Assembly: GCF_004340205.1 (NCBI RefSeq) | Contig: NZ_SLWB01000009.1 | Coordinates: 86,662-150,661 of the forward strand | DNA length: 64,000 nucleotides | Source: Acetobacteroides hydrogenigenes | GTDB lineage: Bacteria; Bacteroidota; Bacteroidia; Bacteroidales; ZOR0009 | Reading direction: 5' to 3' | Part shown: positions 8,590-17,353 of the stretch, one piece after another | How positions within the stretch are numbered: position 1 is the first letter of the stretch | Layout of the letters: each line of letters begins with the position of its first letter | Made by a program: the position numbers and the translations under genes | The notes under the pieces: model-generated | Seen by the model: only the letters and a program-made list of their open reading frames with translations | Databases searched by the model: none | What the model was told of the DNA's origin: nothing

Positions 8590-9489
8590 ATGAGCAACAC
8601 AGGATTTATAGATATTTATAAGGAACGTATACATCAGGCTATCGACTACATTTCGGAACATCTATCGGAAGAAATTCCACTAGAAAAGTTGGCCACGGTT
8701 GCCTGCTTCTCGCCCTTTCATTTTCATCGCATATTCTCCGCCGTTTTGGGAGAAACGCCTCGCGATTACATAGAGCGTTCGCGAATGGAGAAAGCAGCCA
8801 AACTTATTTGCCTTCAACAGAACATTGCCATCGCAAATATTGCCTCGGCATGTGGTTTTTCCTCGGCATCGTCGTTCTCTAGAACTTTCAAGAAGCACTA
8901 TGGCATAGCACCAACGCTATACCTGCAAAAGCACAAGGAAGAGCACCATACGCTTAACGGGCAACAGCTCGTAACAAAATCGCAAAGTAGGCTACGCGAC
9001 TTCTCGCTGGTCGAAATAAAGAGGCTGCCTGCATTTCATGTTGCCTACTCGCAGACCATCGAAAGCTATGCAACAGGAATTCCTAAGGCATGGAACAGGT
9101 TGTTCCAATTACTGCAGCCGAGAGGTTTAATTAGTAACGATGCTACCCTATTGGGAATCCCCTATAACAATCCGGGTATTACCCCGCGCGAAAAATGCCG
9201 CTACAGAGCCTGCATTACGGTTCCACAAGAGGTTGTTCTACCTCGTGGCGATGTAAAAACAGCTGATCTAAAGGAAGCGGTTTACGCCGTGTACCACTTT
9301 AAGGGTACGCGCGAGGATGTTTGGGAGGCTTACGCCTTCTTCTATGGAGAATGGCTTATGCAGAGCGGATATCTGCCCGACGAAAAACCGCTAATAGAGT
9401 TCTACCCACTTTCGCTAATGTCTGACTGCTCTCAAAACGACCTTACGTACGACATTGCCATTCCAGTTGTTCCGATTGGGAGCTACTAG
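8590..9489 (+). CDS. AraC-family regulator with GyrI-like ligand domain
   Basis: This 299-residue protein has an N-terminal AraC double helix-turn-helix (residues about 10-110): LEKLATVACFSPFHFHRIFS is the first HTH and IANIASACGFSSASSFSRTF the second. A GyrI-like/effector-binding domain follows (about 140-299, with IPKAWNRLFQLL and YAVYHFKGTREDVWEAYAFF). This domain order is that of the Rob/BmrR-like group, which senses small hydrophobic drugs. The convergent neighbour is an MFS multidrug-type exporter, so control of that exporter is a reasonable inference, though the two promoters are far apart. Confidence 0.88.
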   Translation: MSNTGFIDIYKERIHQAIDYISEHLSEEIPLEKLATVACFSPFHFHRIFSAVLGETPRDYIERSRMEKAAKLICLQQNIAIANIASACGFSSASSFSRTFKKHYGIAPTLYLQKHKEEHHTLNGQQLVTKSQSRLRDFSLVEIKRLPAFHVAYSQTIESYATGIPKAWNRLFQLLQPRGLISNDATLLGIPYNNPGITPREKCRYRACITVPQEVVLPRGDVKTADLKEAVYAVYHFKGTREDVWEAYAFFYGEWLMQSGYLPDEKPLIEFYPLSLMSDCSQNDLTYDIAIPVVPIGSY

Positions 9490-9511
9490 ATTTGCAGCAT
9501 GCAAACAGCAT

Positions 9512-9544
9512 AAACCTTTCAGGTTTTAAAAACCTGAAAGGTTT
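9512..9544. terminator. Bidirectional terminator, perfect 16-bp palindrome
   Basis: AAACCTTTCAGGTTTT and its exact complement, with a one-base centre, between the convergent regulator and exporter genes. The same CCTTTCAGG type of palindrome is a common intergenic repeat in this phylum, so it may also be a repeat. Confidence 0.65.
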
Positions 9545-9699
9545 GGCTAATGCAAATAAAAGAGCGCTTCAAAAAGGTAGTATGAAAATTCTGAAATTAG
9601 TTCCAGAGCCTCCTATAAGGTAATTTCATAATCTTCGCGATACGCATATAGGAATACGTAATTCCAATTTTTGAATGCCCCCTACTCTTTTAGATGATA

Positions 9700-11106
9700 T
9701 TATGCGACTTCGTATTCTTTAGCCATGGCAGGTTCCTTGAATCGGGCCTCAAACTTATCGCGAATCTCCTTTTCGTTAAGTCCTGCCATTGCAATAAAGC
9801 CGAACGCCAATGCTACAATACATAAGGCAATAAGCCATTGCGTTGACACATGAAGCAGGTTACCTAACACCGAGGTTGATACCACTCCACCCATAATCTG
9901 AAAGAATTCGAGGCTCGATATTAGGATACCCATCTGAGCGGCAGGGAAAAATGCCTGAGGCGCCATATTCATTGTAGGGAAGTTAAGTCCAATACCAAGC
10001 CCCACAAGCAGAATCCCCGAAATCAGCATTCCCATCGAAATACTTTCGCCATATACCAGCAAAGGAATAAGCCCCACTATAGAAATGCTGAAGTTTACCA
10101 TTGCTTGCAACCTAAAACGCATCCACTTAGAGGCAATAAATCCACCGCTCATTCCACCAACCACAATGGCCAACGACATTGGCAGCATCACCATTCCCGA
10201 ATACGCAGCACCCTTATGCTGTACTATCTGCAGCAGGAAAGGAACATATAGAATTAGGCCGAATAAGGCAACATATCCCATAGCAGCCGAAAACGAAGCT
10301 CTTCTAAAAACCTTATTCTTCAACATCTCAACGGGCAGCAATGGCGACTTCGAGTAGCGCTCTACCTTTATAAACCCTACCAACATCAGCAACGAAAATA
10401 CAATTAGTGAGATGGTGACGGGCGATGTCCAGGGCAACAGTTTACCTCCTTCGGTAAAGCAAAACAGGAATGGAAACAGGGCAAGCAAAAACAGCGTAAT
10501 ACCATTAAAATCGATCTCGTTGCTGCTGCCTGGATGCTTGATAAGCGGTAGCTGTTTTTTCAGCAATAGGAAAGATAGCAGCCCAACAGGAATGTTAAGG
10601 TAAAAAATCCAGTGCCACGAGAAGTAGTCGGTTATTAGACCGCCAGCTACAGGCCCAAGTAAGCTGGCCAAGCCATGCATAGATACTAGCATGCCAATAT
10701 ACTTGCCTCGCACCTGAGGAGGAAACAGCTCGGCACAAATAATAAATGCGCTCGATGCCAAAACGCCACCACACGCTCCCTGCAATCCACGAAAAAGTAT
10801 TAGCATTGGCATGTTAACCGACAATCCGCAAAGCGCCGATGTTAGCATAAACAACCCGATCCCCCAAAGAGCAACAACTTTTCGGCCAAACACATCCGAG
10901 AGCTTCCCCGCAATCGGAATTACTACGGTAGAAAAGAGTAAGTACGAGGTAAACGGTAAGGAGAAGTGGCGCAATCCCTGCAAATCGGCAATAATTTTGG
11001 GCATAGCAGTCCCAACAATCGAGTTGTCAAGGGCCGACAAGAACAGGCAAAGCATCAATCCAGCCATCGTTGCTGGAATGTTCCTGACAGAAATCTGAGA
11101 ATCCAT
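9700..11106 (-). CDS. MFS multidrug exporter (DHA2 / EmrB-QacA type)
   Basis: This 468-residue inner-membrane protein has many hydrophobic segments. It carries the family signatures: LDNSIVGTAMPKI in TM1 (motif D1), GKLSDVFGRKV (motif A, loop 2-3), LFRGLQGACGG (motif B), and LLGPVAGGLITDYFSWHWIFYLNIP (motif C and its downstream signature). These place it among proton-driven drug:H+ antiporters of the DHA2 group. It faces the AraC-GyrI regulator and shares its terminator. The substrate is unknown. Confidence 0.9.
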   Translation of the reverse strand: MDSQISVRNIPATMAGLMLCLFLSALDNSIVGTAMPKIIADLQGLRHFSLPFTSYLLFSTVVIPIAGKLSDVFGRKVVALWGIGLFMLTSALCGLSVNMPMLILFRGLQGACGGVLASSAFIICAELFPPQVRGKYIGMLVSMHGLASLLGPVAGGLITDYFSWHWIFYLNIPVGLLSFLLLKKQLPLIKHPGSSNEIDFNGITLFLLALFPFLFCFTEGGKLLPWTSPVTISLIVFSLLMLVGFIKVERYSKSPLLPVEMLKNKVFRRASFSAAMGYVALFGLILYVPFLLQIVQHKGAAYSGMVMLPMSLAIVVGGMSGGFIASKWMRFRLQAMVNFSISIVGLIPLLVYGESISMGMLISGILLVGLGIGLNFPTMNMAPQAFFPAAQMGILISSLEFFQIMGGVVSTSVLGNLLHVSTQWLIALCIVALAFGFIAMAGLNEKEIRDKFEARFKEPAMAKEYEVA

Positions 11107-11401
11107 TTTATTCGATAATTATTACGCTGCAAATCTATTACCCAATAAAAATTTTGATTTACCGATTCTTGCTTTTTACTTTACAATTCTTGCTAAATGA
11201 AAAATATAGGCGGTTGAAATACCCATAAAATCAGCTATGGGCAGAAGCCCCCGATACGCTTGGTTTAGCAGGGCTTACAGCCTATTATTAATAGCACCAT
11301 AGGCAACAATCAATAAAAGCGTAGTTAGAGCCTCTACTCTTAGCGCATAGCAGCATTAGTTAACCGAACCAACAAAACAAACCACCATAAAACTACAATC
11401 A

Positions 11402-12022
11402 ATGAAGCTTAAGACATTTTCGTTAGTACTACTCCTGATGCTTTCGTACACGCTAGTAGCACAGGAGAAACAAGAGCTGAAGCGAAGCATTGGCTTTACC
11501 TTTTCGGCGATCGGCAGTAACGATGTCACCAACTCCGAAGGAGCCTCTCTACTAGGAGGAGAAAGCTATAGCGGCAAGCGCTTCTTCACGCTAGGCGTAA
11601 GCTATGTTCACCCCATCCTTTCGTGGATAGCAATCGAATCGGGGATAGAGTACTCCAAGCACACCATTACCGTCGAGCCAATGAAAATGCCCAACTTTCC
11701 CTACACCGCACCGTACGACAAATCCGTATCGCTGATAAACATTCCGATAACAGCAAGGGTAAGCTTCCTGAAGTACTTCTTTATTAACGGAGGATTGATA
11801 CTAGACCTCGAAGCTGCGAATTCGAGCCCAATAGAAAGCCAAACAGGAGTAGGAACGCTGCTGGGCATTGGGGCAAAGTATAGCCTAAGCAACGGATTTG
11901 GAGCCTTTGTTAACGGGTACTACAAGGCACACACATTGGTACCCTTTTCGGCCAATAATGACGACTACAGGTGGAGGCTGATTGAGGGCGGATTAAGGAT
12001 AGGCGTTACGTACAACTTCTAA
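11402..12022 (+). CDS. Outer-membrane beta-barrel protein
   Basis: This 206-residue protein has a signal peptide (MKLKTFSLVLLLMLSYTLVAQ) followed by alternating amphipathic strands typical of small 8-stranded outer-membrane barrels. Examples are RFFTLGVSYVHPILSWIAIESGIEYSKH, INIPITARVSFLKYFFINGGLILDLE and the terminal GGLRIGVTYNF ending in an aromatic residue. Such OmpW/PorT-like barrels are abundant in Bacteroidota. It is monocistronic. The specific function is not known. Confidence 0.8.
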   Translation: MKLKTFSLVLLLMLSYTLVAQEKQELKRSIGFTFSAIGSNDVTNSEGASLLGGESYSGKRFFTLGVSYVHPILSWIAIESGIEYSKHTITVEPMKMPNFPYTAPYDKSVSLINIPITARVSFLKYFFINGGLILDLEAANSSPIESQTGVGTLLGIGAKYSLSNGFGAFVNGYYKAHTLVPFSANNDDYRWRLIEGGLRIGVTYNF

Positions 12023-12271
12023 AAGCAAACGGCATCTTGTAATGATGTTTGCACACATTGTCTGAATATCGGATTAAAGGATTATGCGGCAAGCCCTACT
12101 GCATAGCGAATTGTTACAGATTACTCAGTGCAAAATATGGGCATTCGTTATACTCCGCGATTCATCCGTTGAGAGATAGGGAAAGTAATGCCCCAATGGG
12201 AAAAGTAGCCAAGTAAGCGTAGCATTTCCCCGAAAGCTCCATATATTGCAGCAACCAAGGACGCATAGCGA

Positions 12272-12892
12272 ATGAACTTTGTAGGACACATCTATCTATC
12301 GGGCGAGAATAAGAATATAGCCATTGGCAACTTTATTGGCGACTACGTAAAGGGGAAAGAGTACGAACGCTACCCCGAAGAGATCCAAAAGGGCATTCTT
12401 ATCCATCGCGACATAGACTCGACCATGGATATCCACCCATCCTTTCTGGCAACACGAGAGCTGTTTAAGGAGAGCTACGGCCGCTACGCCGGAGTTGTTG
12501 TGGACATGGCCTTCGACCATATCCTTACCAAAAACTGGAACGACTGGCACGACATACCGCTAAAAAAGTTTACCCGAAGCTTTTACGGGCTGCTGCTCAA
12601 GAACTATAGAGTACTACCCTCGCAGGTAAAGGAGTTTCTCCCGTTTATGGTACGGAGCAACCGCCTCTACTCCTACTCCTCGCTTAATGGAATAGAAAAA
12701 GCGCTGTCGATAATGGCCAACTACACATCGCTACCTAGCAAGCCGACAGAGGCAGCCCTCGTCATACAAAGCAAGGAGGCCGAAATTACGCAACACTTCT
12801 ACCAGCTGCTGGGCGACCTAGCGCTATACCTAAACAAGAAGTACCAGCTACCGATAAATGGCAAAGCCGCAATTCAAATAGCCAGGAAGTAG
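12272..12892 (+). CDS. acpH: Acyl carrier protein phosphodiesterase-like (AcpH, DUF479)
   Basis: This 206-residue protein shows the AcpH pattern: MNFVGHIYLSG at the start, IGNFIGDYVKG, then GILIHRDIDSTMD, VVVDMAFDHILTKNW, and a helical C-terminal half. These His and Asp residues belong to the HD-like metal site of the family. E. coli AcpH removes the 4'-phosphopantetheine arm from acyl carrier protein. In Bacteroidota the annotation is usually by similarity only. The length matches the family. It is monocistronic and cytoplasmic. Confidence 0.85.
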   Translation: MNFVGHIYLSGENKNIAIGNFIGDYVKGKEYERYPEEIQKGILIHRDIDSTMDIHPSFLATRELFKESYGRYAGVVVDMAFDHILTKNWNDWHDIPLKKFTRSFYGLLLKNYRVLPSQVKEFLPFMVRSNRLYSYSSLNGIEKALSIMANYTSLPSKPTEAALVIQSKEAEITQHFYQLLGDLALYLNKKYQLPINGKAAIQIARK

Positions 12893-13089
12893 CCCCCAAT
12901 AGCTGCAGCCGAAGCAAAATGTAGCTGCTGCGATAGGGTTTTTCGCCTTAGTCGCGTCATATGAGCGGCATTCGTACTGTAACAACAGCAATGCGAATGA
13001 TAGAAAGGCGAAGATTACAGCTTCGTATGGCAAAGTGTCGAATTATCCGACGTCGATACATTACACTACAACTGAATAAAACTTTAACC

Positions 13090-13445
13090 ATGAGTAAAAA
13101 AACATTCCTTTTCAAACTATTGATTGGACAAACGTCCCTAAAACAGAGCATAAAGGCGAAACGGGTGTTGCCTATTGGCAAACCATGCAATACGAAGGGC
13201 TCCGAATACGAATCGTTGAGTACTCGAAGGGCTATGTTGCCGACCACTGGTGCACAAAAGGGCATATCGTACACTGCCTGGAAGGAGAATTTGTAAGCGA
13301 ACTTAAGGATGGCGAAAAGTTTACTCTGACAAAGGGCATGACCTATGTTGTTACAGACGAACTTAGCTCGCACCGCTCCACTACAGAGCAAGGCGTTAAG
13401 CTGCTGATTATTGATGGCGATTTTTTAAAGCTAAACGTCGACTAA
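13090..13445 (+). pseudogene. DHCW-motif cupin with a one-base frameshift in an A7 run
   Basis: From 13098 on, frame 3 encodes KNIPFQTIDWTNVPK, then YWQTMQYEGLR, then the diagnostic DHWC and GHIVHCLEGEF, and ends at 13445. This is a complete DHCW-type cupin, a small one-domain cupin with a His/Cys metal-type site. The only good start codon, ATG 13090, is in another frame. The two are joined by a run of seven A (13096-13102). With eight A the protein would be an uninterrupted 118 residues. It is therefore either a real frameshift, a slippage site or a read error. The next in-frame ATG (13185) would remove about a third of the protein. Confidence 0.75.
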
Positions 13446-13494
13446 GCGCTGCACGCTCTTCTTTCTAAGGCTTCTTAGCGCATAATTGAAGCTA

Positions 13495-13549
13495 GCTATC
13501 CCCTCCCAAGGAGGGGATTCGTTTGAAATGATCCTTAGTTTGACGGCTA
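13495..13549. repeat. Right half of a foldback element
   Basis: CCCCTCCCAAGGAGGGG is followed by CCTTAGTTTGACGGCTA (13533-13549), matching the right end of the 4537-4755 element. The rest of the gap 13446-13901 shows no gene. A 31-codon frame at 13690 is not convincing. Confidence 0.55.
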
Positions 13550-13901
13550 AAACGTCTACCCTACTAGCAGCACCCGGATAGACTGCTCCATAATATATTC
13601 CAGATAAGCCAAACCGTGCATCCCAACCATAAAGGGAATCACAATTTTCAAATTATTTGTACCTTCCCCCGAATTATCTACCTAACCATATGAGACAAGC
13701 ACCTTACACAACAAGATCGGCACAAGCTGAGGCTATCGAGCAGGGCATTTCCTTTCGCCTAACTACCAGCATTCACTTGAAATAAGCAAGTATCTGCCTA
13801 GCGCCACCAAGCGTTAAGCTAAGACCCGACGCTTTTTAGAAGCATCGAATCTAATGTTGCTAACACCTCTAATTTCAATACCAACACCAAAAATCACAAC
13901 A

Positions 13902-15506
13902 ATGAACAGGCTGATTCTTTTTCTCCTTCTTCTTCCTGTACAAATTCTGAATGCACAAGATAACCTATCGGCTCTTCTGCCGCTTCCAAACCATATAGAG
14001 CAGCGGCAGGGTAGCTATCATCTATCGAGCAACGTAAAGATTTCATCAAGCACTGCCGAACTGCAGTTTGCCACCGAACAGCTGCAACAGGTCTTCAAGC
14101 AGCGATTTGGCATCAACCTAAATACAGGAGAAAACGGGAAAATCCGCCTACTGCTTAATCCCAAAATTGAAGGAGACGAGCAGTACAGGCTTACGGTAAG
14201 CTCTAAAGGCGTAACCATAGAAGGCAAAACACCTGCAGGTGTACTGTATGGAGTAATGACGCTCGACCAAATACTTCTGGGGGATGTGGTAAGTACAAAG
14301 CAAGGTAAAATACAAGCCGTATTTATCGACGATAAGCCGGCATATGCCTTCCGCGCGTTAATGCTCGACCCCGCACGTAACTTTCTACCCGTAAACGATG
14401 TGAAGTTTTACATAGACCAAATGGCACGCTACAAGTATAACGTGCTGCAGTTCCATCTAACCGACGATCAGGGATGGCGTGTAGAGGTAAAAAACCACCC
14501 AAAGCTAACCCAGGTTGGAGCATTCCGAAATCCAAAAGGCGGCGTTAATTCACCCGACAACGGTTACTACACGCAGGAACAGCTAAAAGATTTGGTGCTG
14601 TATGCTAAGCAGCGCAACGTGGAGATTATTCCCGAGATGGATGTTCCTGGGCATACGGCAGCGCTGCTTGCAGCATATCCCGAACTTAGATGTGGTTTCC
14701 TCAAAGACTCCATATTCGACTTGAACAAGACTAACAACGTAATGCTTTCGGCAGCCAACCCAAAGGTTTACGAGGTACTGGACGATGTAATTCGCGAGAT
14801 GTCAACCATATTTCCTTCCAAGAAGATACATTTGGGTGGCGACGAATCGGCAATAGAGAAGAACTGGGGAAAAAGCACCGAAGACCTGAGGCTAATGCAA
14901 GAGCATGGCTACACAAAACCCGAACAGTTGATGAATATCTTCTTCGGGAAGGTACTGGCATCAGCAAAGAAATACGGAATGCACGCCATTTTGTGGTGCG
15001 AGTTGGATAACATCCACATGCCCGCCAACGAATACCTGTTCGACTACTCCCAAGATGTAACGCTGGTTACATGGCGTTATGGTCTTACACCAAAGTGCAT
15101 CGAGCTAACTGGAAAGAAGAAGAACTCGCTAATACTTGCCCCCGGCGAATATTGCTACTTCGACTATCCGCAGTACAAGAACGATCTGCCCGAGTACAAC
15201 AACTGGGGTATGCCAACAACAACGCTCAAAAAGAGCTACGAGTTTAACCCAACCTACAACCTAGCTACTTCAGAAACCCAACACATCATAGGGGTAATGG
15301 GAACGCTATGGGGCGAGGCTATCAAAGATATTAACCGCGCTACATATATGACCTTTCCTCGCGGTTTGGCGCTAGCAGAAGCAGGCTGGACTCAGATGCC
15401 GCTCCGCAATTGGGATTCGTTCAAAAACAGGCTATACCCCAACCTGCTGGAACTTACCAAAAGAGGAGTTTCTGTAAGAATGCCGTTTGAAATATCCGCC
15501 AAGTAA
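13902..15506 (+). CDS. Beta-N-acetylhexosaminidase, GH20
   Basis: ATG 13902 is chosen over ATG 13854 because it begins a good signal peptide (MNRLILFLLLLPVQILNAQ). The protein is 534 residues long. A GH20 N-terminal domain (about 25-145) is followed by the TIM barrel with YAFRALMLDPARNF, QFHLTDDQGWR, EIIPEMDVPGHTAALLAAYPEL and the catalytic pair HLGGDE (Asp314-Glu315). LWGEAI and a Trp near the end complete the active site. It would release terminal GlcNAc or GalNAc from chitooligosaccharides or glycoconjugates in the periplasm. It stands alone rather than in a polysaccharide utilisation locus. Confidence 0.93.
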   Translation: MNRLILFLLLLPVQILNAQDNLSALLPLPNHIEQRQGSYHLSSNVKISSSTAELQFATEQLQQVFKQRFGINLNTGENGKIRLLLNPKIEGDEQYRLTVSSKGVTIEGKTPAGVLYGVMTLDQILLGDVVSTKQGKIQAVFIDDKPAYAFRALMLDPARNFLPVNDVKFYIDQMARYKYNVLQFHLTDDQGWRVEVKNHPKLTQVGAFRNPKGGVNSPDNGYYTQEQLKDLVLYAKQRNVEIIPEMDVPGHTAALLAAYPELRCGFLKDSIFDLNKTNNVMLSAANPKVYEVLDDVIREMSTIFPSKKIHLGGDESAIEKNWGKSTEDLRLMQEHGYTKPEQLMNIFFGKVLASAKKYGMHAILWCELDNIHMPANEYLFDYSQDVTLVTWRYGLTPKCIELTGKKKNSLILAPGEYCYFDYPQYKNDLPEYNNWGMPTTTLKKSYEFNPTYNLATSETQHIIGVMGTLWGEAIKDINRATYMTFPRGLALAEAGWTQMPLRNWDSFKNRLYPNLLELTKRGVSVRMPFEISAK

Positions 15507-15571
15507 CGGACACTTTGGCTAAGGAGTATTGCTAATCCAGAGAAAACATCTTTTACAAAATAAACAACCAT

Positions 15572-16099
15572 ATGAACTCTCCATTTGTCAATTCATTAGT
15601 AGCAGCAGGTCCGCATCCCGCTGTATACGAACATCTGAAATTGTACGAGCCTCTAATAGGCAGCTGGGATTTCGATTGGGTTGGCCATAACGGGAATGGC
15701 ACCACTTGGACCGTCCCCGGAGAGTGGATTTTCTCGTGGGTACTCGAGGGCAGAGCCATTCAGGATAACTGGATATGCCCAAGCATTGAGCTCCGTAGCA
15801 CCGGAAAATATCCAACAGGGCAGTATGGCACAACCATTCGTTTTTACGATAAGGAGGAAGATTGCATAAAAGTGGTTTGGGTTGGCGCCGCTAATCCACA
15901 GGTAAACCTTTTTAGGGTTACATTCATAGACAATCAAATTATCCAACAGGAGATAGCAATCGGGAAAAAGCCAAGCCTGTCCAAATGGGTGATTAAGGAT
16001 ATAACGTCCGAGTCGTTTAAGTGGGAGGCACTCATTTCGGAGAACGAAGGAAAGGAGTGGCAGCTAACACAGGAAGTATTTGCCCGACGGAAGGATTAG
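15572..16099 (+). CDS. DUF1579-like beta-barrel protein
   Basis: This 175-residue cytoplasmic protein has the look of DUF1579/nitrobindin-like small barrels: LIGSWDFDWVGHNGNG, then WIFSWVLEGRAIQDNWI, TTIRFYDKEEDCIKVVWV, and a tail of strands (WEALISENEGKEWQLTQEVFARRK). There is no signal peptide. In this family a WxxxG- or GSWxxxW-type motif begins the first strand. The ligand is unknown. It lies 65 bases after the hexosaminidase and 40 bases before an NTF2-like lipoprotein on the same strand, so cotranscription with the latter is possible. Confidence 0.65.
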   Translation: MNSPFVNSLVAAGPHPAVYEHLKLYEPLIGSWDFDWVGHNGNGTTWTVPGEWIFSWVLEGRAIQDNWICPSIELRSTGKYPTGQYGTTIRFYDKEEDCIKVVWVGAANPQVNLFRVTFIDNQIIQQEIAIGKKPSLSKWVIKDITSESFKWEALISENEGKEWQLTQEVFARRKD

Positions 16100-16139
16100 C
16101 TCATTAAGCCTACGTTTTAAATTCATAAATAACCGCAAT

Positions 16140-16697
16140 ATGAGGATCGTAACAAACAGCTTTATGGTTGCTGTATCTGTCCTACTACTTTGGGGCTGTT
16201 GCGCACAAAACCATAGCATAAGCAGCAAATCTCAAGCCGACACTAGTGTCAATGCAGCGAACCGAGTACTAATCGGCGCAATGCTCGACTCGTTTAACGT
16301 GGCGGCAGCAAGGGCAGACTATGCCCGCTACTTCGACTTCTATACCGCCGATGCCATATTCATAGGTACCGATGCAACAGAGCATTGGAATAAAGCGAAC
16401 TTTATGGTTTGGGCAAAGCCTTTCTTCGACAAAAAGAGAACCTGGAATTTTAGATCTATCCAACGACATATCTACTTTGGCAAAGGTGGAGACATTGCCT
16501 GGTTCGACGAGCTGCTAAGCACGCAGATGAAGATATGCAGAGGTTCGGGAGTCGTTGTAAAGCAGAACAACGAATGGAAGGTTCAGCAATATGTCCTGTC
16601 GATGACAATCCCCAACAGCCAAACAAAACAAATCATTAAGTTTAAAGCAGCAGAGGAGGATTCTATCATTACCAGGTTATCGGGAAATAGGAAGTAA
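16140..16697 (+). CDS. NTF2-like (DUF4440/SnoaL) lipoprotein
   Basis: The start at ATG 16140 gives a lipoprotein signal (MRIVTNSFMVAVSVLLLWGC, lipobox LWGC). The upstream in-frame TTG 16080 would overlap the previous gene and lose the signal. The mature part (about 165 residues) is NTF2-like: MLDSFNVAAARADYARYFDFYTADAIFIGTDATEHWNK, then AKPFFDKKRTWNF, and NNEWKVQQYVLSMTIPN. It is probably anchored in the periplasmic or outer membrane. The role is unknown. A strong terminator follows. Confidence 0.8.
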   Translation: MRIVTNSFMVAVSVLLLWGCCAQNHSISSKSQADTSVNAANRVLIGAMLDSFNVAAARADYARYFDFYTADAIFIGTDATEHWNKANFMVWAKPFFDKKRTWNFRSIQRHIYFGKGGDIAWFDELLSTQMKICRGSGVVVKQNNEWKVQQYVLSMTIPNSQTKQIIKFKAAEEDSIITRLSGNRK

Positions 16698-16740
16698 AAA
16701 AAGACAGTACATTTACCGAACAACTAAAGATAAAGACAAT

Positions 16741-16773
16741 AAAAAAGCGTAGGCGGATTGCCTACGCTTTTTT
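16741..16773. terminator. Bidirectional rho-independent terminator
   Basis: AAAAAAGCGTAGGC-ggatt-GCCTACGCTTTTTT, a perfect 14-bp stem with T runs on both strands, between convergent genes. Confidence 0.92.
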
Positions 16774-16812
16774 ATTTGAAGTAGCCAAGGGCTATTGTCC
16801 CACTCCAAAATA

Positions 16813-17169
16813 CTATGCTTTTTTCACAAACTCCGATTTCAGATACATGGCACCAATACCATCAATCTTACACGAAATGTTGTGCCCATCGCTGCTATCA
16901 ACCAAACGGATATTCCTAACCTTGGTGCCGGCTTTAATTCCCGATGTAGAGCCTTTTACCTTTAGATCTTTGATTACGGTAACCGAATCGCCATCGCTAA
17001 GAACATTCCCATTCGAATCCACAACACGGCTTGCCTGTGCCTCTGCTTCTGCAGCCTCTGCCTGCTCCGATGGGTCCCACTCATGGAAGCAATCTGGGCA
17101 AACCCATAGGTTCATGTCTTGATACGTATTCTCCGATCCGCATTTTGGGCACTTGTGCTCGTCGCTCAT
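16813..17169 (-). CDS. yjdM: PhnA/YjdM-family zinc-ribbon protein
   Basis: This 118-residue protein has an N-terminal zinc ribbon ([21 protein letters not shown]) and a C-terminal PhnA domain with [26 protein letters not shown] and [11 protein letters not shown]. Despite the old name, phosphonate use has not been shown for this family, and its true role is unclear. A purine-rich AGAAAGGAC lies just before the ATG. It is cytoplasmic and monocistronic. Confidence 0.92.
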   Translation of the reverse strand: MSDEHKCPKCGSENTYQDMNLWVCPDCFHEWDPSEQAEAAEAEAQASRVVDSNGNVLSDGDSVTVIKDLKVKGSTSGIKAGTKVRNIRLVDSSDGHNISCKIDGIGAMYLKSEFVKKA

Positions 17170-17259
17170 AATTGTCCTTTCTAGTTTTTATTTTTGTTCT
17201 ATGTTCAATTGGCGGGCAAAGATAGCATTTCCTCGATTAAGCATAGGTCCATAAAAAAA

Positions 17260-17291
17260 TAGGCAACCGCTAGTTTATCTGCGGCTGCCTA
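17260..17291 (-). terminator. Terminator of the DUF5686 gene
   Basis: On the minus strand TAGGCAGCCGC pairs with GCGGTTGCCTA, one mismatch, followed by a T run (complement of the A run at 17253-17259). Confidence 0.8.
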
Positions 17292-17353
17292 CATTTATGA
17301 GCTTAATAATGCGAGATCACTTCTCGTTTATGTCCCGAATAACAACGTTGTCG

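Noticed and set aside
13690..13785. 31-codon frame before the hexosaminidase gene
   Set aside because: Short, no family, contains repeat-like words.
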